Source: a bacterium
GTDB lineage: Bacteria; Patescibacteriota; Patescibacteriia; CAIQCM01
Direction of reading: 5' to 3'
Assembly: GCA_023246535.1 (NCBI GenBank)
Contig: JAHFIF010000050.1
Location: forward strand, 1-8,446
Length of the DNA stretch: 8,446 nt
Program-made: the position numbers and the translations under genes
Part shown: positions 1 to 5,928 of the stretch, in pieces
Layout of the letters: each line of letters starts with the position of its first letter
Numbering within the stretch: position 1 is the stretch's first letter
The notes under the pieces: generated by a model
Told to the model about the DNA's origin: nothing
The model's input: only the letters and a program-made list of their open reading frames with translations
The model's database searches: none

Positions 1-1328
1 ATGGAGACGGGGAGGGAAGCGGCGACGTTGGCGTTAACGACCGAGCGGATCTTTCCGACGGCGTCGCTATGGTCGCCTTTGGACAGGTCGTAGATGACGG
101 ATTTGTCATAAGCGCGGTCCGGGGCGTTGCCGATCTTGGAGACTGCGAAGCCGGCGGCCATGAGCGAGTTGGCGGTGCGCTGCGCCAATCCCACGACCGA
201 GGTTCCGTTCTCGACCTCGATCCTGATCGGCGCCGCGGCGGCGGACGCGGCCGGAACGGCGCCGGTTTCGGCGGGCGTATCGAAGACGCCGGCGGCAAAA
301 GCCATGACGCTGCCCCAGTCGTTGTTCTTCGGGCGAAGGACGAACGATCCTTCGTCGGTCATGCCGTTGGCCAGGATATTCTGATCGCTCATGACGTGCA
401 TGGAGATGTCCGAGGTTTTGATCCCCGAGATGTTTTGCGCCAAGCGGATCGTTTCCCAAGTTTGCAGGTTGGTGAGGAGCGAGCCCTTAACCGTTTCAAA
501 CAAGCTGTCCATCGTGAACGGGTTCAAGAGCGTCCCGGCTTTGAGGAGTTTTTCGCGCGCGGCCAGCATGATCTTTTCCTGGCGCTTGGAGCGGGCAAAG
601 TCCGAGCCTTCGCCGTTATTGCCATGGCGCGAGCGGGCGAATTCCAGCGCCGTTTTCCCGTCCATGTGCTGGGGGCCGGCGGCGAACGAGACGGTCTTGA
701 CGAGGTTTGACGCGTCGGAGAGCGGGAAGGTGGTGTCGGTGAAGGTGCGGTCAACGGTCACGTCGACGCCGCCGATCGTATTGATGACTTTCTCAAAGCC
801 GTTAAAATCGATGCGCGCCCAATAATCGATCGGTTCGCCGAGCGCGGCGGAAAGCGCGGCGGCTTCAACGGCCGGTCCCGATCCTTTGTTCTTGGCCTCG
901 GCGTAAGCGTTGATGGCGTTCAGTTTAACCTGGCCGTAATCCGCGGTGTTCATGAGGAGATCGCGGGGGATGGAGAGCAGGGCGACTTTTCCGGTCGACG
1001 GTTTCAATGAGGCGACAATGACGGTGTCGGTTAGTTCCGGGCCGTCGTGTCCGGCGCCGCCGATCCCGAGGATCAGGATGTTGACGCGGTCATCGCTCTC
1101 GCCGACCAGCTTGCGGTCGCCGGCGCGAACCAGCGCGCGAAGTTGGCCCAAGAAGGTGTTGGCGCCGAGGTCGATCACCGGATGGTCGGAGAAAACGACG
1201 TTGGTGGAGAAAGCGATGCTGCCGATCGAGAGCGTCAGGACAATAAAAAAAACAGCGAACCGCCCCAGCCGCTTTTTTGGCTCATCCTTCTGTTCCGGAG
1301 TGCGAAGATCGAGTTTAGGAACGCGCAT
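1..1328 (-). CDS. LytR-CpsA-Psr (LCP) family envelope ligase with C-terminal LytR_C domain, truncated at window edge
   Basis: The frame reads on the complementary strand from the ATG at 1328 to the window edge without a stop, giving 442 residues; the C-terminus is missing. LCP enzymes transfer undecaprenyl-linked polymers such as teichoic acids, capsule or other glycans to the cell wall outside the membrane. A charged N-terminus (1-23) is followed by one membrane segment (about 24-41). The LCP core then shows NILILGIGG (83-91), ELTDTVIVASL (98-108), SIPRDLLM (119-126, Arg122/Asp123) and LEFARSRHG (228-236) with the Arg residues that bind pyrophosphate, then RSKRQEKIM (246-254). After an Ala-rich linker (about 353-366), residues 367-442 (IRIEVENGTSVVGLA) match a LytR_C domain. 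An in-frame TAA lies nine codons upstream, so the ATG at 1328 is the first start. No SD is visible. A good promoter lies about 33 bp upstream. The family call is firm; which polymer it attaches is unknown. Confidence 0.93.
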   Translation of the reverse strand, partial: MRVPKLDLRTPEQKDEPKKRLGRFAVFFIVLTLSIGSIAFSTNVVFSDHPVIDLGANTFLGQLRALVRAGDRKLVGESDDRVNILILGIGGAGHDGPELTDTVIVASLKPSTGKVALLSIPRDLLMNTADYGQVKLNAINAYAEAKNKGSGPAVEAAALSAALGEPIDYWARIDFNGFEKVINTIGGVDVTVDRTFTDTTFPLSDASNLVKTVSFAAGPQHMDGKTALEFARSRHGNNGEGSDFARSKRQEKIMLAAREKLLKAGTLLNPFTMDSLFETVKGSLLTNLQTWETIRLAQNISGIKTSDISMHVMSDQNILANGMTDEGSFVLRPKNNDWGSVMAFAAGVFDTPAETGAVPAASAAAAPIRIEVENGTSVVGLAQRTANSLMAAGFAVSKIGNAPDRAYDKSVIYDLSKGDHSDAVGKIRSVVNANVAASLPVS

Positions 1329-1360
1329 AACTTGAATATCGAATTTACCACGTTAAGCCT

Positions 1361-1389
1361 ATTATATCAAGGTAACACCGGCTTCTCAA
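1361..1389 (-). promoter_or_regulatory. sigma70-type promoter of the LCP gene
   Basis: On the minus strand, TTGAGA (1384-1389) is separated by exactly 17 bp from a perfect TATAAT (1361-1366). The expected transcription start is near 1354, which gives a leader of about 25 nt before the LCP start codon. It is divergent from the tRNA promoter, with 17 bp between the two -35 boxes. Confidence 0.8.
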
Positions 1390-1406
1390 ATGAACGCCCT
1401 TGGGAC

Positions 1407-1435
1407 TTGCAAGGGGGACAAAATTATGATATATT
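1407..1435 (+). promoter_or_regulatory. sigma70-type promoter of tRNA-Val (and probably lepB-hisS)
   Basis: TTGCAA (1407-1412), a 17-bp spacer, then TATATT (1430-1435). The predicted start near 1442 leaves a leader of roughly 37 nt to be trimmed from the tRNA. No terminator lies between the tRNA and lepB and no separate lepB promoter was seen, so this promoter probably also feeds lepB and hisS. Confidence 0.75.
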
Positions 1436-1478
1436 CCTTAAATAAGCGAAATAATCGGATATTCGTGGTTAGTCCTCT

Positions 1479-1552
1479 GGACGATTAGCTCAGCTGGTTA
1501 GAGCGTCCGCTTCACACGCGGAAGGTCGCTGGTTCGATCCCAGCATCGTCCA
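1479..1552 (+). tRNA. tRNA-Val (anticodon CAC)
   Basis: A full cloverleaf folds by eye. The acceptor arm GGACGAT (1479-1485) pairs with ATCGTCC (1545-1551). The D-arm is GCTC/GAGC. The anticodon stem TCCGC/GCGGA (1506-1510, 1518-1522) encloses the loop TTCACAC, placing CAC at 1513-1515, which reads the Val codon GTG. The T-arm GCTGG/CCAGC has a TTCGATC loop. The discriminator base is A at 1552. The 3' CCA is not encoded (TAG follows), so it must be added by a nucleotidyltransferase. It lies 25 bp upstream of lepB in the same direction. Confidence 0.97.
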
Positions 1553-1577
1553 TAGGATTATTCGCGAGCCTAAATAC

Positions 1578-2186
1578 ATGTCCATTCTGCCTAAAGAAAA
1601 AGTGACTTATTCCGGCGACAGCGAACCGCTCGCGCGCCGCATTCTGCGTTCGGCCGGGGAACTTATCCAGGTGGCGCTCATCGTGACCGCGATCGTGCTC
1701 CCGATCCGCTATTTTTTGGTTCAGCCTTTTTATGTTAAGGGCGCTTCAATGGAGCCGAATTTCGAAGACAAGCAATATTTGATCATCGATGAGATCACGT
1801 ACCGCGTCCGCGAACCCAAGCGCGGCGAAATTTGCGTTTTCCGTTATCCCAACGATCCGTCGCAGTTCTTCATCAAGCGGATCATCGGTCTGCCCGGCGA
1901 AACGATCGACATTTCCGGCGGGCGCGTGACCGTGACCACGCTCGACGGCAAGACCGTCGCGCTCGATGAATCTTCCTATCTGGCATCTTCGGTCGTGACC
2001 GCCGGCGAAAAAACCGTCACCCTGGGCACGGAAGAATATTTCGTCATGGGCGACAATCGGCCCAATTCGCTCGACTCGCGCATCTTCGGGCCGGTGCCGC
2101 GGGCCAATATCGTCGGCCGGGTCATGCTGCGCGGCTGGCCGATCTCGTCGCTCGCTTGGTTTGAAACGCCAACCTATAAATTTTAA
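1578..2186 (+). CDS. lepB: signal peptidase I (S26 family)
   Basis: Predicted type I signal peptidase of 202 residues, the membrane-bound Ser/Lys endopeptidase that removes signal peptides from exported proteins. A cytoplasmic N-terminus of about 27 residues precedes one membrane segment (about 28-48). The catalytic serine sits in GASMEPNF (Ser57) and the general-base lysine in FIKRIIGLPGE (Lys100). The conserved MGDNRPNSLDSR box is at 157-168, ending in RIFGPV. The length is typical for the single-anchor form. The ATG at 1578 is the first start after the tRNA; no SD is visible upstream. It lies between tRNA-Val and hisS, with only 15 bp to hisS, so cotranscription is likely. Likely clients in this window are the LCP enzyme's neighbours that carry export signals, but this is only inferred. 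Confidence 0.95.
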   Translation: MSILPKEKVTYSGDSEPLARRILRSAGELIQVALIVTAIVLPIRYFLVQPFYVKGASMEPNFEDKQYLIIDEITYRVREPKRGEICVFRYPNDPSQFFIKRIIGLPGETIDISGGRVTVTTLDGKTVALDESSYLASSVVTAGEKTVTLGTEEYFVMGDNRPNSLDSRIFGPVPRANIVGRVMLRGWPISSLAWFETPTYKF

Positions 2187-2201
2187 GGATTAATTCCTGT
2201 C

Positions 2202-3773
2202 ATGGATTATAAAAATAATTTTATGTCCAAGAAAGCCATTAAGAAAATTGTGAAAAAACCGATGACCGCCAAAGGCGGATCCGCCATGGGCGGAAAAGCC
2301 AAGGATGAAAAGCAAACCGCCGGCGCGGCTCCGGCCGCCGCCGCCCCCAAAAAAGGCATGACCGAGATCCAAACCCTTCGCGGTTTCAAGGATATCCTGC
2401 CGGCCGAGTACATGATCGTCCAGCACGCCGAGGAACTGGCGCGCTCGTTCGCCCGCGCGCACGGTTTTGACCGCATTGAAACGCCGATCCTGGAACCGAC
2501 CGCGCTGTTCTTGCGCACCGTCGGCAAGCAGACCGACATCATGGAAAAGGAATTGTACTCCTTCATCGACAAAGGCGAAGAAAACGTTTCGCTGCGTCCG
2601 GAAATGACCGCCTCGGTCGCCCGCGCCTATGTGAACCACGGCATGCTGAACCAGCCGCAGCCGGTCAAGCTTTGGTACCACGGTCCCAATTTCCGCTACG
2701 ACCGCCCGCAGGCCGGACGTTTCCGCGAACATCACCAGATCGGTTTTGAAGTGCTCGGCGAGCAGCACCCGATCGTCGACGCCGAACTCATCACGATCGG
2801 CTACAACTTGATCAAGGCGCTGGGTTTGGAAGCGACGGTGCAGATCAACTCGATCGGCACGAAGGAGTCGCGCCAGAATTACATCGACAAGCTGGTTGAA
2901 TACTACCGCGCCAACCGTTCGAAAATTTGCGAGGATGACAAACGCCGCCTCACCAAAAATCCGCTCCGCGTTTTGGATTGCAAAATGCCCGAGTGCCAAC
3001 CGGTCAAGGAAGGCGCGCCGCAAATTCTCGATTCCTTGGACGAAGAGAGCAAGAACCACTTCATGCGCGTCCTTGAATACCTCGACGAAGCGGGCGTCAC
3101 CTACGCGCTCAATCCGTTCTTGGTCCGCGGCCTTGATTACTACTCGCGCACCGTTTTTGAATTCTACTCGGCCGGCGACGACGAAGCCGCGCAGTCGTCC
3201 TTGGGCGGCGGCGGGCGCTACGACGCGCTCGTCGAAATGATCGGCGGCCGCCCGACGCCCGCCGCGGGCTTGGGCTTGGGCGTCGAGCGTTTGGTCGCGC
3301 GCATGCGCGCCAAGGGTTTGGACAAGGAGATCGACGGCCGTCCCGACGTGTTCGTCGCGCAATTGGGCGAAGCCGCGCGCAAAAAGACCCTGGGCCTGGT
3401 CGAAGAATTGCGCCGCGCCGGCGTTTCCGCCTCTTCGAACATGGCCAAAGACGGATTGAAGCAGCAGCTGGAAATGGCCAACAAGGGCGGCGCCCGCTTT
3501 ACGATCATCTTGGGCCAGAAGGAGATCCTCGACGGCACGATCATCATCCGCGACATGGATTCCGGCATTCAGGAAATTTGCGACTTCAAGAAAGTGGCCA
3601 ACGAGCTGAAGCGCAAATTAAGCGTTCCCGCCTTGGCTCGTCCCACCGGCATGCCGCCGACCAACCGCGAAGACGTTTCGATCGCCGGCGACGAGGATGT
3701 GGATATCGGCTTTAAAATCGAAGAAGAGGAGGAAAAGCCCGAACCGGAAGCCAAAGGAAAAGACGAAGAATAA
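2202..3773 (+). CDS. hisS: histidyl-tRNA synthetase with basic N-terminal and acidic C-terminal extensions
   Basis: Class II aminoacyl-tRNA synthetase that charges tRNA-His in the cytoplasm. Of 523 residues, about 53-472 form a normal bacterial HisRS core of about 420. This core starts at MTEIQTLRGFKDILP and carries motif 2 (FRYDRPQAGRFREHHQIGFE, 164-183), the histidine-specific LVRGLDYYSRTVFEF (308-322), motif 3 AAGLGLGVERL (354-364) and the anticodon-binding domain from about 381. Two tails are unusual. Residues 1-52 are Lys-, Ala- and Gly-rich; residues about 473-523 are acidic, with five Glu in a row (507-511). The start is uncertain. The ATG at 2202 has AAGGA at 2185-2189 but 12 nt away; ATGs at 2223 and 2358 are alternatives, the last giving a tail-less core start. 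The gap to lepB is 15 bp. A strong terminator follows the stop. Confidence 0.95.
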   Translation: MDYKNNFMSKKAIKKIVKKPMTAKGGSAMGGKAKDEKQTAGAAPAAAAPKKGMTEIQTLRGFKDILPAEYMIVQHAEELARSFARAHGFDRIETPILEPTALFLRTVGKQTDIMEKELYSFIDKGEENVSLRPEMTASVARAYVNHGMLNQPQPVKLWYHGPNFRYDRPQAGRFREHHQIGFEVLGEQHPIVDAELITIGYNLIKALGLEATVQINSIGTKESRQNYIDKLVEYYRANRSKICEDDKRRLTKNPLRVLDCKMPECQPVKEGAPQILDSLDEESKNHFMRVLEYLDEAGVTYALNPFLVRGLDYYSRTVFEFYSAGDDEAAQSSLGGGGRYDALVEMIGGRPTPAAGLGLGVERLVARMRAKGLDKEIDGRPDVFVAQLGEAARKKTLGLVEELRRAGVSASSNMAKDGLKQQLEMANKGGARFTIILGQKEILDGTIIIRDMDSGIQEICDFKKVANELKRKLSVPALARPTGMPPTNREDVSIAGDEDVDIGFKIEEEEEKPEPEAKGKDEE

Positions 3774-3783
3774 AACTCAACAG

Positions 3784-3814
3784 AAAAAACCATCGCCGCG
3801 CGCGATGGTTTTTT
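3784..3814 (+). terminator. rho-independent terminator after hisS, potentially bidirectional
   Basis: CCATCGC (3790-3796) pairs with GCGATGG (3802-3808) around a CGCGC loop. Six A precede and six T follow the stem, so it extends to 13 bp and would also work for transcripts from the right. It begins 10 bp after the hisS stop. Confidence 0.92.
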
Positions 3815-3825
3815 CTTCCTGTCCC

Positions 3826-3892
3826 CCGAGGCTTAGCCTCGGTAATTGGTTCATGGTTTTTTTCGAGGCTTAGCCTCGAGGCTAAGCCTCGG
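3826..3892 (+). repeat. three-copy palindromic repeat (GAGGCT/AGCCTC)
   Basis: Copy 1, CCGAGGCTTAGCCTCGG (3826-3842), is a perfect palindrome around one base. Copy 2, CGAGGCTTAGCCTCG (3864-3878), is the same core, and copy 3, CGAGGCTAAGCCTCGG (3877-3892), is its complement, sharing two bases with copy 2. Bases 3826-3841 are the exact reverse complement of 3877-3892, so the stretch can form either three small hairpins or one 16-bp stem with a loop of about 35 nt. No T-run follows, so this is not a standard terminator. A dispersed REP-like or miniature mobile element fits; no open frame lies inside. Confidence 0.85.
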
Positions 3893-3895
3893 TCA

Positions 3896-3923
3896 TTGAC
3901 GAAGACGGTTTTTAATGTAGGAT
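3896..3923 (+). promoter_or_regulatory. promoter of the small putative lipoprotein
   Basis: TTGACG (3896-3901), a 16-bp spacer, then TAGGAT (3918-3923) with a TG directly before it. The -35 matches consensus in five of six bases and the -10 in four of six. It starts 3 bp after the last palindromic repeat, and the expected leader is about 70 nt. Confidence 0.55.
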
Positions 3924-3988
3924 GGCAGTGTCGTTCGATGTTGTATCGCAATGGCAACGGCGCGGCCCGAACGGCCGCGATTTTCGAT

Positions 3989-3994
3989 GGAGGA
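3989..3994 (+). promoter_or_regulatory. Shine-Dalgarno site that fixes the start at 3999
   Basis: GGAGGA lies 4 nt before the ATG at 3999. The frame is open upstream to an ATG at 3951, but that start has no SD and would put 16 polar, Arg-rich residues in front of the signal peptide. Confidence 0.8.
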
Positions 3995-3998
3995 CCGA

Positions 3999-4376
3999 AT
4001 GAAATACTGGCTCTTTGTTTTTGCTTTGAACGTTGGCGCTTGCGCGGCGACCGGCGCGGCGCGCGCTCCGGACAATTCCGAGGCGGCGAACCGTCAAAAA
4101 GCGCTTGCCATTTTCGGCGTGACCACGACCGGCACGGGGTATGTTGACGGCGAGGCGATCATGTCGATCCAATGCGCCAGCTCCGAAGGCGATGCCGCGC
4201 TGGACGCCAAGGCGGCGCTTCGTTTGGCGCACGACGAGATCATGAAGATGCGCTGCGGCGCGGTGCGCGTCAATAACTTTGTTGCCGACGACCTGGTTCT
4301 TTCTTCATCCGAGCGCGTCTCGTGCCTCAAATTCACGGTCAAAGTTTCCAACGTCAAATGCCAGCCGGGCCCGTAG
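3999..4376 (+). CDS. small exported putative lipoprotein with four further cysteines, function unknown
   Basis: Encodes 125 residues. I do not recognise the family. Residues 1-14 are hydrophobic (MKYWLFVFALNVGA) and lead to Cys15. VGAC resembles a lipobox, though Gly at -2 is less usual and only one Lys stands in front. Alternatively it may be a plain signal peptide cut after an Ala near 23. The mature part has Cys59, Cys86, Cys109 and Cys121, enough for two disulfides if exported. It contains a Thr/Gly-rich strand (41-49) and an Ala-rich helix (about 63-84) followed by CGAVRVNNFVADD. The helix plus Gly-Ala-Val arrangement loosely recalls RcsF-like or DUF4156-type envelope lipoproteins, but this is only a resemblance. 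It is a single-gene unit: its own promoter, a strong SD and a terminator 17 bp after the stop. Confidence 0.75.
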   Translation: MKYWLFVFALNVGACAATGAARAPDNSEAANRQKALAIFGVTTTGTGYVDGEAIMSIQCASSEGDAALDAKAALRLAHDEIMKMRCGAVRVNNFVADDLVLSSSERVSCLKFTVKVSNVKCQPGP

Positions 4377-4393
4377 CGCCCGTCCTTTCCGCG

Positions 4394-4429
4394 CAGCGGT
4401 CCGTCCCGGGCCGCTGTTTTTATTTTATT
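4394..4429 (+). terminator. rho-independent terminator after the small lipoprotein gene
   Basis: CAGCGGTCC (4394-4402) pairs with GGGCCGCTG (4408-4416), one pair being U-G, around a 5-nt loop. TTTTTATTTTATT follows. This separates the gene from the beta-helix gene downstream. Confidence 0.9.
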
Positions 4430-4474
4430 CGATACGGAGTAGGCTAAGAGAGGTTGAAATAACCTGCTTATATT

Positions 4475-5794
4475 ATGAAAAGATTTTCCCCGCTCATCGT
4501 CGTCGCCGTCATTTTTTTGGCCGGCGCGGCGGTTGGTTATGTTGTTTTTCCGGCTTTAAAAAAGGCGCCGCCGGTTGTCGTAGAAACGCCCAAGCCGATC
4601 GTTCAAGAGCCGGTCAAACCGTCGACGATCGGTAATCCGCCGGCCGTTGCGCCGACGCCGGCGCCGATCACGAATGTTCCAACGCCGCCAGCGGTCGCGA
4701 ATGTTCCGGTGTCAAAGCCGGTTGCTGTTCCGACACCGCCGTCAAAACCGGAGACTAAGCCGGCGCCGCCCGTCCCGGTTGCTCAGTCGCTGGTCGTTGC
4801 GTCCGGTCGCTGCGCGGTCCCGTCGGGCGCCGGCGCGGAAGATGTTTCCAAACCGACGACGGTGGTCGGCGACGGCACGGCGGCGAGTTGCACGGCCGCG
4901 AAAGTTATTGACGCCATGCATAAAGGCGGCGCGGTCACTTTTAATTGTGGCGCCGATCCGCTCACGATCAAAGTCCCGGAAATTAAAATTTACAATAACG
5001 GCGGAAAAGGGGACGGCAGCGTCATGCTCGATGGCGGTAATAAGATCACACTCGCCGCTGAAGGAGCGAACCGTATCATCTATCAAAACACCTGCGACGA
5101 GTCGCTGGTTTGGACCTCGCCGCGCTGCGACATCCAAGGCGCGCCGCATTTGGTTTTGCAGAACATCGCGCTTTCGGGCGGCCGCGGCAGCGCTGGCAAA
5201 GGATCGTTGCACGGCGTGCTGGGCGGCGGCGCCGTTTATGTGCGCGGCGGAACCTTTAAGGCTTACAATCTTAAAGTAACCGGCAGCGTACAAACCAACG
5301 CTTCCGGCGCAACGACGCAAGACCTGGCCGGGGGCGCGATCTATACTTTCGGATTGGCCAAGCCGGCGACGATCGTGAACAGCGTCTTTGAAAATAATTC
5401 CGGCGCCAACGGCGGGGCAATCGGCGGTTTGTTCACTTCGTACACGATCGTGAACAGCACCTTCGCCAACAACCAAGCGACCGGTCGCGGTATGAATCCG
5501 GCCAAGTCGGGAACGACCGGCGGCGGCCTGGGCGGCGCCATCTACAACGACGGCAACAGCTACAATCTTAATATCTGTGGCAGCGCTTTCACCAATAACA
5601 CCGCCAACGAACTCGGCTCCGGCTCGATCTTCATGGTCGCGAACGATCTCAATGGTAAATTGACGATCGATCAATCAACCTTCAAAGGCAACAGCAACAA
5701 CGGCAGCGTCCAAAAACTGCCAAGCATCTACGTCGAAGCCCAAGACAAACGCGGCGCGGCCGGGGTTACAGCGACGGGGAGTGTGGGGCTATAA
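4475..5794 (+). CDS. membrane-anchored right-handed parallel beta-helix surface protein with proline-rich stalk
   Basis: Encodes 439 residues. An uncleaved-looking signal anchor (about 6-27, after MKRFSP) is followed by a Pro/Val/Ala-rich stalk (about 31-103). The extracellular part begins with the pattern VVGDGTAASCT (130-140), then GGAVTFNCG (151-159) and LDGG (185-188). This entry is typical of pectate-lyase-like beta-helix proteins, including those labelled choice-of-anchor Q. Beta-helix rungs follow with Pmp-like repeats: GGAVYV (251-256), GGAIY (286-290), FENNSGANGGAI (305-316), FANNQATG (330-337), GGAIYNDG (353-360), FTNNTANE (372-379) and FKGNSNNG (403-410). Six Cys (113, 139, 158, 207, 218, 368) may form disulfides near the cap. 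No polysaccharide-lyase active site was recognised, so adhesion or a structural surface role is as likely as enzymatic action. The ATG at 4475 has no proper SD (AAGAGAGG is 21 nt away) and no clear promoter was seen. The fold is confident; the role is not. Confidence 0.88.
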   Translation: MKRFSPLIVVAVIFLAGAAVGYVVFPALKKAPPVVVETPKPIVQEPVKPSTIGNPPAVAPTPAPITNVPTPPAVANVPVSKPVAVPTPPSKPETKPAPPVPVAQSLVVASGRCAVPSGAGAEDVSKPTTVVGDGTAASCTAAKVIDAMHKGGAVTFNCGADPLTIKVPEIKIYNNGGKGDGSVMLDGGNKITLAAEGANRIIYQNTCDESLVWTSPRCDIQGAPHLVLQNIALSGGRGSAGKGSLHGVLGGGAVYVRGGTFKAYNLKVTGSVQTNASGATTQDLAGGAIYTFGLAKPATIVNSVFENNSGANGGAIGGLFTSYTIVNSTFANNQATGRGMNPAKSGTTGGGLGGAIYNDGNSYNLNICGSAFTNNTANELGSGSIFMVANDLNGKLTIDQSTFKGNSNNGSVQKLPSIYVEAQDKRGAAGVTATGSVGL

Positions 5795-5834
5795 AATTTT
5801 TAGATTTAATTTTTTAAACACAATTTCGTTCAGT

Positions 5835-5844
5835 TCGCTAGCGA
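5835..5844 (+). promoter_or_regulatory. perfect 10-bp palindrome abutting the cassette promoter (possible operator)
   Basis: TCGCTAGCGA is fully self-complementary and ends at the base before TTGACA. This position suits a repressor or activator site. No regulator gene is visible in the window, so the role is inferred only from place and symmetry. Confidence 0.4.
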
Positions 5845-5871
5845 TTGACAAAAGGTGGCTTACGGGATAAT
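5845..5871 (+). promoter_or_regulatory. promoter of the radical SAM cassette
   Basis: A perfect TTGACA (5845-5850) is followed after 15 bp by GATAAT (5866-5871), five of six matches to the -10 consensus. The spacer is 2 bp shorter than ideal, which may mean a regulated promoter. The expected start is near 5878, giving a leader of about 50 nt. Confidence 0.6.
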
Positions 5872-5915
5872 AAGATGTGTTCAGGTGGTGGTTCATTAAC
5901 AACTGACGCAGATAT

Positions 5916-5922
5916 AAAGGGG
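5916..5922 (+). promoter_or_regulatory. Shine-Dalgarno site that fixes the radical SAM start at 5929
   Basis: AAAGGGG ends 6 nt before the ATG at 5929. Earlier in-frame starts (TTG at 5845, ATG at 5875) lack an SD, and the TTG is part of the -35 box. Confidence 0.75.
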
Positions 5923-5928
5923 CGTAAA

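Noticed and set aside
69..710. Long plus-strand open frame over the left region
   Set aside because: Its sequence is Gly/Arg-rich with no recognisable domain, and it lies opposite the LCP gene, which shows conserved motifs throughout.
2190..3362. 390-codon open frame antisense to hisS
   Set aside because: High GC at codon third positions of hisS leaves the opposite strand open; the product has no domain and hisS is unmistakable.
3826..3892. CRISPR array
   Set aside because: Units are short palindromes in mixed orientation, spacers are unequal or overlapping, and no cas gene is near.
3951..3998. Earlier start of the small lipoprotein
   Set aside because: It adds 16 Arg/Pro-rich residues ahead of the signal sequence and has no SD; ATG 3999 has GGAGGA.
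4451..4465. Small hairpin AGGTT/AACCT before the beta-helix gene
   Set aside because: Five base pairs with a 5-nt loop are expected often by chance, and no SD is sequestered at working distance.
4469..4474. TATATT directly before ATG 4475 as a -10 box
   Set aside because: It touches the start codon, so transcription would begin inside the gene, and no -35 lies at 16-18 bp.
4742..5674. 310-codon open frame antisense to the beta-helix gene
   Set aside because: Same cause; the sense frame has anchor, stalk and rung repeats, the antisense has none.
5793..5813. Terminator after the beta-helix gene
   Set aside because: AAAATT/AATTTT can pair, but the stem is only A-T and would be very weak, so I do not call it.
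5845..5928. Longer radical SAM protein from TTG 5845 or ATG 5875
   Set aside because: TTG 5845 is the -35 hexamer. ATG 5875 lies at or before the expected transcript start and has no SD, whereas ATG 5929 has AAAGGGG at proper spacing.
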